Positions 40,521-49,046 of a DNA stretch of 64,000 nucleotides are shown here, piece by piece. The stretch is from assembly GCA_039822045.1 (NCBI GenBank), contig JBCBMY010000011.1, forward strand, positions 156,968 to 220,967, written 5' to 3'. The notes under the pieces were generated by a model that was not told the origin of the DNA, did not search any database, and was given only the letters and a program-made list of their open reading frames with translations. The DNA comes from HLUCCA09 sp039822045 (GTDB lineage: Bacteria > Pseudomonadota > Alphaproteobacteria > Rhodobacterales > Rhodobacteraceae). The translations under genes were made by a program, and so were the position numbers. Each line of letters starts with the position of its first letter. Positions within the stretch are counted from its first letter, which is position 1.

Positions 40521-42224
40521 TCAGAGCCGCCAGGGGACGACGCCGCGAGGTGCGGCGCGGCCCAGGCGATCGAGCGCGAGCATAAGCCCGATCGTGGCGA
40601 GCACGGTGACGGCCGACATGGCAGCCGCGAGCGTGGTGTAGCCGCCGTCTTCGTAGTTGAAGATCGTGGTGCCGATGGTCTCGTTCCCCGACGACCAGAG
40701 CAGGGCCGACACGGTCACCTCGTTGTAGGCCGTCAGGAAGACGAGGATGGCGCCCGACGCTGCGGCGGGGGCCACGAGGGGCGCCGTGATGCGCCCCATC
40801 CGGGTGGCGAAGCGCGCGCCGGAAACCTTGGCGGCTTCGTCGAGCGCCGGGTCGAGCTGGAGGAATGCCGCCGAGACGGGTTTGAGCGCGATGGAGAAGA
40901 AGGCGCACAGATAGGCGATCAGGATGATCCAGAGCGTGTTGTAGAGCGATAAACCGAGGATCGGCAGCGGCCGGATCAGCGCGAGGATGAAGGCGATGGA
41001 GATGACAAGACCGGGGATCGCGTAGGTCATCTCGGCCATCGTGGCGATGCTGGAGCCCACGCGACGGGCCGACCGCTCGCGCGCCGTCAGGAAACGCCCA
41101 AGGAGCGTGCAGAGAATCGCGATGACAAGCGCCGCCGTGGCGGCGACGAACGTCGAGTTCAGGAACGCGCGCGCCGTGACGGATTGGCGGAGCAGGATCT
41201 CGGCGAAGTTGTCGAACGTGACCGTGTCGGCGTTCAGGGGCAAGCCGTAGGTCCGGACAAGGGCGGTGGAGAAGAGCGCCGTGATGGGTAGCACGAGCGT
41301 GGCCAGCACGGTCAGCGCGAGGGCGAGTTCGACCCAGATCCGCGCTGGTCCAAGCGCGATTGCCAGCGGGGCCTGTGGCGGGCCGATCAGGGCGGCGCGG
41401 GAGCGGCGCGACAGCCAGCCTTGCAGGAGAACCGCAACGATGGCGATGATCGCGACGAGGAACGCGATGACGGCGACGTCGGTCAGGACAGTGGGGCCAA
41501 AGCTCGCCAGACGTTGCCAGATGAGAACCGGGAGCGTGGTGTATCGCGCGGGGATGCCGAGGAGAGCGGGAATGCCGAAATTGCCCAGCGCCGAAACGAA
41601 GGCGAGGGCAAAGGCGGCGAGCAGGGTTGGTGCGAGGAGCGGCAACAGGATGCGCCGGAGGAGCCGTGCGGCCCCTGCCCCAGCCACGCGCGCGGCATCG
41701 GACATCTCGCGCGGCAGGCTGCTGAGGGCGGCGAGGACGACGAGAAAGACGAGGGGCGCGTGCTGAACGCCGAGGAGGAAAACCACGCCGCCCCGCGAAT
41801 AAAGCGGATGGGTTGTGCCGATCTCGGGCGCGATGCCTAACGTGCGCAGGAGCGCCGAGGAGGGACCAAGCGCCTGGATCCACGCGATGGCCGTGACATG
41901 CGGCGGGATCATCATCGGGATCAGCAGAAGGAATGTGAAAAGGCCCTTCGCGCGCACATCCGTCAGGCCGAGGATCAGCGCGGCGACCGTGCCGCCGAGG
42001 AGCGCCAGCGCGGCCGAGAGCAGGCTGCTCTCGAGGGAGTTCCAGAGCGCGCGGAGGACCGAGCGGCTTTCGAGCGCGTCGAGAAGGGGGGCGAGGGTCA
42101 GGCCCGCATCGCCGCCAAGACCGACCCGAAAGAGCAGGCCGAGCGGGACCGCAAAGAGTAGCGTCGCAATGAGCGCGAGAGCGGCGAGGGTCAGGCCCTC
42201 GCCGCTCCGCAAATATCGCAGCAT
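40521..42224 (-). CDS. Fused ABC permease of iron(III)/aminoethylphosphonate type
   Basis: 567 residues with about 12 hydrophobic segments in two homologous BPD_transp_1 halves, as in FbpB-like or PhnU2-like permeases. EAA-type loops occur in each half (REMSDAARVAGAGAARLLRR and DPALDEAAKVSGARFATRMG). The start overlaps the binding-protein stop by 1 base. Confidence 0.88.
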   Translation of the reverse strand: MLRYLRSGEGLTLAALALIATLLFAVPLGLLFRVGLGGDAGLTLAPLLDALESRSVLRALWNSLESSLLSAALALLGGTVAALILGLTDVRAKGLFTFLLLIPMMIPPHVTAIAWIQALGPSSALLRTLGIAPEIGTTHPLYSRGGVVFLLGVQHAPLVFLVVLAALSSLPREMSDAARVAGAGAARLLRRILLPLLAPTLLAAFALAFVSALGNFGIPALLGIPARYTTLPVLIWQRLASFGPTVLTDVAVIAFLVAIIAIVAVLLQGWLSRRSRAALIGPPQAPLAIALGPARIWVELALALTVLATLVLPITALFSTALVRTYGLPLNADTVTFDNFAEILLRQSVTARAFLNSTFVAATAALVIAILCTLLGRFLTARERSARRVGSSIATMAEMTYAIPGLVISIAFILALIRPLPILGLSLYNTLWIILIAYLCAFFSIALKPVSAAFLQLDPALDEAAKVSGARFATRMGRITAPLVAPAAASGAILVFLTAYNEVTVSALLWSSGNETIGTTIFNYEDGGYTTLAAAMSAVTVLATIGLMLALDRLGRAAPRGVVPWRL

Positions 42225-43204
42225 TAGCCGCCGAAGATCTCGGTGAACCGCTCTTTGTTGGCCTGATCGTTGGCGAGGGCCGCGGCCGGATCAAAGTCGA
42301 GAAGCTCGATCTCGGAGAGCGCCGGGAAGCCCTCTGGCGGCGTGATGTCGGGATGCGCCGGCAGATAGCCCATGTCGGACGCCAGCTGCTGACCTTCGGC
42401 CGAAATCAGGAAGTCGACGAAAGCCTTGGCGGCGTCGGGGTTTTGCGCGGTCGACAGGATCGCGACGGGCTCGGTCACGGCCGAAACGCCCTCCTCGGGA
42501 AACACGAACTCGACGGGCGCGCCGTTCAGCTTTTCGCGGATCGGCAGGAAGTCGACGACGAAGCCATAGAGCTTTTCGCCGCCGGCGATGGCGCGATAGG
42601 TGCCGCCATTGCCGCCCTGGGGGTTGGCGCCCTGTTCGGCGAGCCCTTCGTAGAACTCCCAGCCGAGATTGGGGTGCGAGGTGATCGCGGCCATGTGGAT
42701 CGTCGCGGCGCCGGAGGTGAGCGGCGAGGGCATGGCGATCTTGTCCTTGACCTCTTCGGCCAGGAGATCGGCATAGGATGTCGGGACCATCTCGGCGGCG
42801 GTGTTGTAGACGATGCCGGTGGTGATGAGCTTGGTCGAGAAGTAGTGGCCCTCATCGTCCATCAGCGCGGCATCGTAGGCCGAGACGTCGGCATCAGGAT
42901 AGGCCATCAGACGGCCCTCGGCCTCGAGGCCTTCCATGGTGACCATGTCAGCGATGAGCAGCACGTCGGGCTGGGGCGCGCCGGCCTCGAACTCGGCGCG
43001 GAGCTTGGCCATGACCTTGGTGGTGCCGTCGCGGATCCACTCGACCTCGACATCGGGGTACTTGGCGGTGAATGCGTCGACGGTTTGCTGCGCATCGGCG
43101 TTCGGCTGCGACGTGTAGAGCACGAGCTTGCCGGAGACGTCCTGGGCGATGGCGGGGCCGCCGACGGCGAGCGCGGCGACGAGAAGACCTGCGAGAGTAC
43201 GCAT
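42224..43204 (-). CDS. ABC substrate-binding protein, iron(III)/aminoethylphosphonate type
   Basis: 326 residues. Signal peptide MRTLAGLLVAALAVGG...AIA, then a SBP_bac_6/8 fold (GKLVLYTSQPNADAQQTV, DVEVEWIRDGTTKVMAKLRA). The Tyr-Tyr pair of iron-binding FbpA proteins is not obvious, which leaves 2-aminoethylphosphonate or another small ligand open. It is first in its operon, before the fused permease. Confidence 0.82.
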   Translation of the reverse strand: MRTLAGLLVAALAVGGPAIAQDVSGKLVLYTSQPNADAQQTVDAFTAKYPDVEVEWIRDGTTKVMAKLRAEFEAGAPQPDVLLIADMVTMEGLEAEGRLMAYPDADVSAYDAALMDDEGHYFSTKLITTGIVYNTAAEMVPTSYADLLAEEVKDKIAMPSPLTSGAATIHMAAITSHPNLGWEFYEGLAEQGANPQGGNGGTYRAIAGGEKLYGFVVDFLPIREKLNGAPVEFVFPEEGVSAVTEPVAILSTAQNPDAAKAFVDFLISAEGQQLASDMGYLPAHPDITPPEGFPALSEIELLDFDPAAALANDQANKERFTEIFGG

Positions 43205-43452
43205 GAGTTCCCCTTTCGGTGGTTGGATGTGTCAGACTGCCGCGTCTTTTCAGAGCACTGTAACAGCCGAGTGAAAGGGTCGGGCTTCTGGCGCATGGGA
43301 GGCACAGACGGAGTCAGGGCCTGAAGCGCCCTGAAATTGTGCAGGTGCTGCCCATTGCGCCCAAGAAAGCAATGAATCGACTGTCGCTACGGGGCGGTCT
43401 ATCCGTGAGTCCGTGCCCACGGGCAAGGGTCGTTCCATGCTGGTCCGCGCAG
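43205..43452. other. Divergent regulatory space, no gene seen
   Basis: About 250 bases between the start of the iron/phosphonate-type binding-protein gene (minus) and the riboswitch (plus). No gene was found. The promoters for both directions must lie here, but no clear hexamer pair stands out. Confidence 0.5.
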
Positions 43453-43556
43453 GGCGCCTAGGGTTCCGCTCCATGTTTGGAGGTCTGGTCCGAGAGGTGC
43501 CACCGGCGCGGCAAATTCCGTGGCGGACACGGCGGGGCAAAATCCCGGGAGAACAC
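43450..43556 (+). ncRNA. Guanidine-I (ykkC) riboswitch
   Basis: The stretch carries, in order and with correct spacing, the conserved blocks of the guanidine-I aptamer: CTAGGGTTCCG (43458-43468), GGTCTGGTCCGAGAG (43482-43496), GACACGGCGGGG (43526-43537) and AAAATCCCGGGAGA (43539-43552). It lies about 90 bases upstream of an ABC importer/guanidinase operon, which is the known use of this class. Guanidine binding is expected to switch the operon on. Confidence 0.93.
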
Positions 43557-43582
43557 TGCACCATGGGGTAGCCGATCTCTGA

Positions 43583-43626
43583 CGTTCCGCCGCGGCGCCC
43601 GCGCGCGACCCAATCCTGGCGGAACG
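43583..43626 (+). promoter_or_regulatory. Inverted repeat between riboswitch and ribosome site
   Basis: Perfect 9-base arms (CGTTCCGCC at 43583-43591 and GGCGGAACG at 43618-43626) enclose a 26-base GC-rich loop. The stem ends 5 bases before the AGGGGGAAG ribosome site of the first gene. It is a candidate expression platform acting on translation or elongation. No T-run is present. Confidence 0.45.
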
Positions 43627-43644
43627 GTTACAGGGGGAAGACCC

Positions 43645-44709
43645 ATGATCAAGGTTCGCCACTTTGCTGGAACGGCTGCTGCCGCTGCTCTGGCCTTCGG
43701 CCTGGCCGCACCCGCGCATGCACAGGAAAAAACAGAATTCCGGGTCGCCTGGTCGATCTATGTGGGCTGGATGCCGTGGGGTTATCTCGAAGAAAGCGGC
43801 ATCATGGACACGTGGGCCGAGAAGTATGGGATCGACGTCGAGATCGTGCAGATCAACGACTATGTCGAGTCGATCAACCAGTACACGGCCGGGGCGTTCG
43901 ACGGGGTGTCGGCCACCAACATGGACACGTTGTCGATCCCGGCCGGCGGCGGGGTGGACACGACAGCCCTGATCGTGGGCGACTTCTCCAACGGCAACGA
44001 CGCGGTCATCCTGAAGGGCGAAGGCGGCCTGGAGGATCTGGCGGGCAAGCCGGTGAACCTGGTGGAACTGTCGGTGTCGCATTACCTGCTCGCCCGCGCG
44101 CTCGACAGTGTCGGGCTGAGCGAGATGGATCTGGACGGGGTGATCAACACCTCCGACGCCGACATGATTGCGGCCTACGCCACTGACGATGTCGAGGCGG
44201 TGGTGACCTGGAACCCGCTGGTCTCGACCATCATGGAGGAGCCGGGGGCGAACCTGCTTTATGACAGCGCCGACATCCCGGGCGAGATTATCGACATCAT
44301 GTGGGTGAACACCGAGACGCTTGCTGCCAATCCCGACTTCGGCAAGGCGCTGACGGGCGCTTGGTATGAGCTGATGGGCCTGATGGCTGCAGGCGATACG
44401 GACGCTCTGACGGCGATGGCCGAAGCTTCGGGTACGGACCTCGCAGGCTATCAGGCGCAGCTTGCCTCGACCGAGATGTTCTATGACCCGGCCGATGCGG
44501 TGGCCTTTACCTCGGACCCAGCCTTGAAGGACACGATGGTGAATGTGGCGGAGTTCCTGTTCGACAAGGGCATTCTGGGCGAGGGCGCGCCGTCGGCCGA
44601 TTTCGTTGGCGTGGAATATCCCGACGGATCGACCACGGGCGACGCGGGCAACGTCAAAATGCGGTACGACGTGACCTATATGCAGATGGCGGCCGACGGC
44701 GAGCTGTAG
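43645..44709 (+). CDS. Guanidine-operon ABC substrate-binding protein
   Basis: 354 residues. Signal peptide MIKVRHFAGTAAAAALAFGL...AHA, then a NitT/TauA-like binding fold (FRVAWSIYVGWMPWGYLEES, GIDVEIVQINDYVESINQ). This subgroup is found with urea-carboxylase and guanidine-I riboswitch genes. Together with the riboswitch, a guanidine-type ligand is likely. The ATG follows AGGGGGAAG. It is the first gene after the riboswitch. Confidence 0.87.
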   Translation: MIKVRHFAGTAAAAALAFGLAAPAHAQEKTEFRVAWSIYVGWMPWGYLEESGIMDTWAEKYGIDVEIVQINDYVESINQYTAGAFDGVSATNMDTLSIPAGGGVDTTALIVGDFSNGNDAVILKGEGGLEDLAGKPVNLVELSVSHYLLARALDSVGLSEMDLDGVINTSDADMIAAYATDDVEAVVTWNPLVSTIMEEPGANLLYDSADIPGEIIDIMWVNTETLAANPDFGKALTGAWYELMGLMAAGDTDALTAMAEASGTDLAGYQAQLASTEMFYDPADAVAFTSDPALKDTMVNVAEFLFDKGILGEGAPSADFVGVEYPDGSTTGDAGNVKMRYDVTYMQMAADGEL

Positions 44710-44730
44710 GGCGGCCGGGGGCCGGAATTC

Positions 44731-45543
44731 ATGCGGCTGATCAACCGGCAGCCGGGGGCCGCGACCAAGGCGGCTCTCATCGCGCTGCCCTTCGTTCTGG
44801 TGATCGTGGCCTACATGGTCGGCTCGGGGGTCCGGCTGGCTGCGAACCCGGCCGACAAGCTGTTGCCCGCCCTCTCGACCATCGGTGAAACCGCGCAGCG
44901 GCTCTTCACCGAGTCCGACCGCCGCTCGGGGCGCATCCTGCTGTGGCACGACACATGGGCGAGCCTGAGGCGGCTCTTCATCGGAGTGGGCCTGTCGGCG
45001 GCGTTTGCCACAGCGTTTGGCCTTCTCATCGGCCTTTTGCCCCATATGCGGGCGGCGCTTGCGGGGTTTGTCGCCGTCATCTCGATGATCCCGCCGCTGG
45101 CCGTGCTGCCGATCCTGTTCATCGTGTTCGGGCTTGGGGAGACCTCGAAGGTCGTTCTGATCGTCATCGGCATCTTGCCCTTCCTGATCCGCGATCTTTC
45201 GACCCGTGTGGCCGAGATCCCGCGCGAGATGATTGTGAAGGCCGAAACGCTCGGCGCCTCGAGTTGGGTGATCGCAACCCGGGTGGCGTTGCCGCAGCTA
45301 TTGCCCCGCCTCGTCCAGGCAATCCGGCTTTGCCTGGGGCCGGCCTGGCTGTTTCTGATCGCGGCCGAGGCGATCGCATCGGATGTCGGGTTGGGCTATC
45401 GGATCTTCCTTGTTCGCCGCTATCTCGCGATGGATGTGATCCTGACGTACGTTTTGTGGATCACGCTGCTTGCGTTCCTGATGGACCTCGCCTTGCGCAA
45501 TCTGGCGCGCAGGGCCTTCCCATGGGCCGGGGCCGGGCTGTGA
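44731..45543 (+). CDS. Guanidine-operon ABC permease
   Basis: 270 residues. A BPD_transp_1 permease of the SsuC/NrtB type with ~6 helices and the loop EIPREMIVKAETLGASSWVI that contacts the ATPase. It is 21 bases after the binding-protein stop. Confidence 0.88.
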   Translation: MRLINRQPGAATKAALIALPFVLVIVAYMVGSGVRLAANPADKLLPALSTIGETAQRLFTESDRRSGRILLWHDTWASLRRLFIGVGLSAAFATAFGLLIGLLPHMRAALAGFVAVISMIPPLAVLPILFIVFGLGETSKVVLIVIGILPFLIRDLSTRVAEIPREMIVKAETLGASSWVIATRVALPQLLPRLVQAIRLCLGPAWLFLIAAEAIASDVGLGYRIFLVRRYLAMDVILTYVLWITLLAFLMDLALRNLARRAFPWAGAGL

Positions 45544-45610
45544 GTGCGCTGTTCAACAAGGCGACAGGTCGTTGGACGACCCGTTTCGGGCAAGGACGGG
45601 GCACGGCCGG

Positions 45611-46378
45611 ATGAGCTTCGTCAATGTCGAGAACGTGTTTCAGGCCTACGGGCAGCGGCCGATCCTGGAGCGGGTCAACGTCCATGTCGACGAAGGCGAG
45701 TTCATCTCGATCGTCGGCGCGTCGGGCTGTGGCAAGTCGACCTTTCTTCGCCTTCTCTTGGCGCAGGAGCGCCCGAGCCGTGGTGAGATCCGGGTTGCGG
45801 GTCAGCCTCCGGCGGAGGAGCCAGGGCTCGACCGGGGCGTTGTTTTCCAGCGCTATTCGGTTTTCCCACACATGACGGTGCGGGAGAACATCGTGGCCGG
45901 CGAGACCTTTCGCCGGCCGTGGGGGCGCTTCTTTGGGGCTGAGCGTCGCAAGGCCCTGGCCCGCGCCGACGAAACCTTGGCCCGGATCGGGCTCGACCAC
46001 GTGGCGGACGCGTATCCCGCGACCCTGTCGGGCGGGATGCAGCAGCGGCTGGCCATCGGACAGGCGCTGGTCGCGCGCCCGCGTATCCTTTTGCTCGACG
46101 AGCCCTTCGGCGCGCTCGATCCGGGCACGCGCCTGTCGATGCACGACTTCCTGCAGGAGTTGCGCGCCGAGACGGGCATGACCGTTTTCATGGTCACCCA
46201 TGACCTCTCGGAAGGGTTCAAACTGGGGGACCGAGTGCTGGTGTTCGACAAGCCCCGATGGGACCCGACCGATCCCAACGCCTATGGCGCGACGATCACC
46301 TATGACTTCGATGCCCGCAACGGCGGCATCCCCTATCAGACGATTGAGGAGGACACCCATGTTCTGCGCCCCGCCTGA
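45611..46378 (+). CDS. Guanidine-operon ABC ATPase
   Basis: 255 residues. Walker A GASGCGKST, signature LSGGMQQRLAIGQAL, Walker B ILLLDEPFGALDP and the H-loop VTHDLSEGFKLGDRVLVF. The start encoding MSFVNVENVFQAYG was chosen. A 13-residue longer in-frame start is not family-like. The end overlaps the guanidinase gene by 20 bases. Confidence 0.88.
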   Translation: MSFVNVENVFQAYGQRPILERVNVHVDEGEFISIVGASGCGKSTFLRLLLAQERPSRGEIRVAGQPPAEEPGLDRGVVFQRYSVFPHMTVRENIVAGETFRRPWGRFFGAERRKALARADETLARIGLDHVADAYPATLSGGMQQRLAIGQALVARPRILLLDEPFGALDPGTRLSMHDFLQELRAETGMTVFMVTHDLSEGFKLGDRVLVFDKPRWDPTDPNAYGATITYDFDARNGGIPYQTIEEDTHVLRPA

Positions 46379-47603
46379 GCGGCGCCGCTCGCACCATCCG
46401 GCCGACCGCGCGGCGCCGGACCGGCGGCACCACCACCCGGACCTGTCGAAACTGCAGGGCTGGAAGTCGATGAAGGCGGAGGCCGACATCCCCGAGGGCC
46501 GCTGGGACGAGGAGCGCCGCTGGGCCCTGCGCATGGGGCTGACCGGCGCGGATTCGATCGAGGACAAGTCGATCCCGACCTTCGCGCGGGGGGAGTTGCC
46601 GCACTATGCGGGCATCAATACGTTTCTGAAGGCGCCCTATACCGAAGACGTCACGGAGGTTGGACACTACGACGCCACGGTGCTCGGCATCCCCTTTGAC
46701 GGCGGCACGACCTATCGGCCGGGCACGCGGTTCGGGCCACAAGGGGTCCGAAAGATTTCGGCGCTCTACACGCCCTACAACTACGAGATGGCGATCGATC
46801 TGCGCGAGCAGATGACGCTGTGCGATGCGGGCGATGTGTTCACCATCCCGGCCAATATCGAGAAGAGCTTCGACCAGATCAGCCGCGCCGTCAGCCACGT
46901 GTTCTCGTCGGGCTCCATGCCGGTGATGATCGGGGGAGATCACTCAATCGGGTTTCCCTGCGTCCGTGGGATCGCCGAGTGCACCTCGAAGAAGATCGGC
47001 ATCGTCCATTTCGACCGGCACGCCGACATTCAGGAGAAGGACCTGGATGAACGGATGCACACCACACCCTGGTTCCACTCCACGAACCTGCCGAACGTGC
47101 CTGCCAAGAACCTCGTTCAGGTGGGCATCGGCGGCTGGCAGGTGCCGCGCGAGGCGGTGAAGGTCGCCCGCGAGCGCGAGACCAACATCATTACGATGTC
47201 GGATATGGAGCGGATGGGGGTCGACCGGACCGCCGAGATGGCGCTTGAGATGGCGTGGGACGGGGTCGACATGGTCTATATGTCCTTCGACATCGACTCG
47301 ATCGATTGCGGGTTCGTGCCCGGCACGGGGTGGCCGGAGCCCGGCGGGTTCCTGCCACGGGAGGCGCTGGCGCTGGCATCCAAGGTCGCGGCAGAGGGGA
47401 TCTGCGGGATGGAATTGGTCGAGGTTTCGCCGCCTTACGACACATCGGACATCACGGCACTGATGGGAACACGGGTGATCGTAGACGTGCTGGGCTCGCT
47501 CGTGTCGGCCGGCAAACTCGGCGCGCACAAGGCGCATATCGACAAGCCTGTGACCATCGAGAAAGGCGAATTCGACGGCAAGAGGTGGTCCAATGCCACA
47601 TGA
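46359..47603 (+). CDS. Guanidinase-type ureohydrolase (agmatinase/arginase fold)
   Basis: 414 residues, about 90-100 longer than agmatinase at the N-terminus, as in nickel-dependent guanidine hydrolases. Metal-site motifs are intact: GGDHSIGF, VHFDRHADIQ and SFDIDSIDCGFVPGTGWPEP. The last stretch has the PGTGWPEPGG variant typical of the GdmH-like subgroup. The expected reaction is guanidine to urea and ammonia. GGAGG lies 6 bases before the ATG, inside the ATPase gene. The early part (residues ~10-30) is rich in Arg and His. Confidence 0.87.
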   Translation: MFCAPPERRRSHHPADRAAPDRRHHHPDLSKLQGWKSMKAEADIPEGRWDEERRWALRMGLTGADSIEDKSIPTFARGELPHYAGINTFLKAPYTEDVTEVGHYDATVLGIPFDGGTTYRPGTRFGPQGVRKISALYTPYNYEMAIDLREQMTLCDAGDVFTIPANIEKSFDQISRAVSHVFSSGSMPVMIGGDHSIGFPCVRGIAECTSKKIGIVHFDRHADIQEKDLDERMHTTPWFHSTNLPNVPAKNLVQVGIGGWQVPREAVKVARERETNIITMSDMERMGVDRTAEMALEMAWDGVDMVYMSFDIDSIDCGFVPGTGWPEPGGFLPREALALASKVAAEGICGMELVEVSPPYDTSDITALMGTRVIVDVLGSLVSAGKLGAHKAHIDKPVTIEKGEFDGKRWSNAT

Positions 47604-48012
47604 CATCTTGGGCGGCGCCGTGGGTCACAACCACGCGCACGATCATCTTCACAGCCACCTCAGACCCGAGGACGAGGCCGCGGAGTTGCAGGTGCTCACG
47701 GCCCAGTTCATCGACGGGTTCGTGAGCGCGGCGGACAAGTCGGCCTATCTGCGCCTGGCGGGGGTACTGTTTGAGAAGCCGGGCAAGACCGGCGCCGCCA
47801 CGTTAAAGCTGGTGGATGTGGAGCTGAAGACGGAGTGGCAGGTGGGCACGGCCTCGCCCTCGTTCGGCTCGCGCGAATTGAGCTATCTGGCCTATCCGGG
47901 CTCGATGGTTCGGGAGCGCACGAATATGGCCCTCATCTACGTCTCGATGGAGGAGAAGGTGATCGAGGACATTCGAGATGTGCTGGCAGCCAAGCAGGAG
48001 GTTGCGGGCTAG
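47593..48012 (+). CDS. Small His-rich protein, possible nickel-delivery partner of the guanidinase
   Basis: A 139-residue protein. The first ~22 residues hold seven histidines (HNHAHDHLHSH core), and the rest is a compact alpha/beta domain (LVDVELKTEWQVGTASPSFG, NMALIYVSMEEKVIEDIRDV). It overlaps the guanidinase gene by 11 bases and is read from the same mRNA. Nickel guanidinases of cyanobacteria need HypA/HypB-like accessory proteins. None is seen here, so this protein may take that part. The family is unknown to me. Confidence 0.72.
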   Translation: MPHDILGGAVGHNHAHDHLHSHLRPEDEAAELQVLTAQFIDGFVSAADKSAYLRLAGVLFEKPGKTGAATLKLVDVELKTEWQVGTASPSFGSRELSYLAYPGSMVRERTNMALIYVSMEEKVIEDIRDVLAAKQEVAG

Positions 48013-49046
48013 CGGCGGGGCGGGACGGTTTGCAGCGCAAGGTCGAGCCATGTCAGCGACAGATCCACCATGCGCTCGGTCGCGACCGGGTCGGGCGTCG
48101 CCCAGTCCGCCTGCGCATTAGCCAGGGCGGCGGCGAGTTCGGGCGCGAGCACGGGCCCACCGAAGACCTCGGCATCGCAGCGCGCGGCGTCCTCAGCATA
48201 GGCCTCGCGGACGGCGCAGCGAAGGCTGGCGGGGAGCTCGATGCGCCCGTCGCGAAAGCTGGACAGCGTCTCAAGCCTGCTGGCGAAGCGGCGGATCAGG
48301 GCCGCGCGTTGAGTGTCTGGCGCCGGGTTGCACGTTTGCAGCGCGGTATGGAACCCGCGGAGAAGCGCCACTGCATCCGGGTTGGGAGAGCGGTTTTCGA
48401 CTGGGATCTTGTCGACACGGGGCGCGACATCACTGAGCTCCGCAAGGCAGAGGCCCAGAAAGTCGTGAACCACGCATCCGCCGTCGAGCTTGGCGCGGAT
48501 CATGGGGCGCACCTGAAGCGCATCACCGAAAACGCGGCGCCAGGCGATCAGCCGTTCGGCATAGTTGAAGCGCCCTTCGGCCGTCATCTTGTCGAGGAAT
48601 GCGGCGAGATCACCGGTGAACAGGCCCTGCCGGACATTTTGGGCGTAGCCGGACAAGAGACGCGCGACATGCGGGCGGACATAGATGACGACGCTGAGGT
48701 AATCGAGCGCGCTTGGGGCGTAGTGCAGGAGCGCTGCATGGAGCGCGCCGGGAGGGGCGAACTCGAACCGTTCGGAAGAAACGATGACGGCGTCGACCTG
48801 CCCAGCCAATTCGGCGAACTCCGCTCCAAAGCGTCCCCATGCGGTGTCGCGATAGGATTGCGCGCGAGGAATGTGCAGGGAGTCCGCCAGTCGATGATGG
48901 TTGAGACCATCCCGTCGCCCACCCTCGGCATAGTGGAGTTTCGGAGCGGCGCCGCCCTCGAAGCCATAGCTGCCGCGCTGCAGGACCGACTGGATGGCCG
49001 TGCTGCCCGCCTTGCAGTCACCAGCGTGGAGGACAAGGCGTGTCAT
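48009..49046 (-). CDS. Sulfotransferase-like P-loop protein
   Basis: 345 residues. The N-terminal LHAGDCKAGSTAIQSVL matches the 5'-phosphosulfate loop (K-x-G-S-T) of PAPS-dependent sulfotransferases. A VIYVRPHVARLLSGYAQNV stretch fits the 3'-phosphate Arg/Ser motif. The rest is divergent. It is co-transcribed with the TIGR03032-like gene by a 4-base overlap and ends 4 bases into the convergent His-rich gene. The acceptor is unknown (polysaccharide or peptide possible). Confidence 0.65.
   Translation of the reverse strand: MTRLVLHAGDCKAGSTAIQSVLQRGSYGFEGGAAPKLHYAEGGRRDGLNHHRLADSLHIPRAQSYRDTAWGRFGAEFAELAGQVDAVIVSSERFEFAPPGALHAALLHYAPSALDYLSVVIYVRPHVARLLSGYAQNVRQGLFTGDLAAFLDKMTAEGRFNYAERLIAWRRVFGDALQVRPMIRAKLDGGCVVHDFLGLCLAELSDVAPRVDKIPVENRSPNPDAVALLRGFHTALQTCNPAPDTQRAALIRRFASRLETLSSFRDGRIELPASLRCAVREAYAEDAARCDAEVFGGPVLAPELAAALANAQADWATPDPVATERMVDLSLTWLDLALQTVPPRR

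Noticed and set aside
39496..43204. Assignment as an iron(III) importer
   Set aside because: The Tyr-Tyr iron ligands are not evident in the binding protein, so the ligand was left open between iron, aminoethylphosphonate and others.
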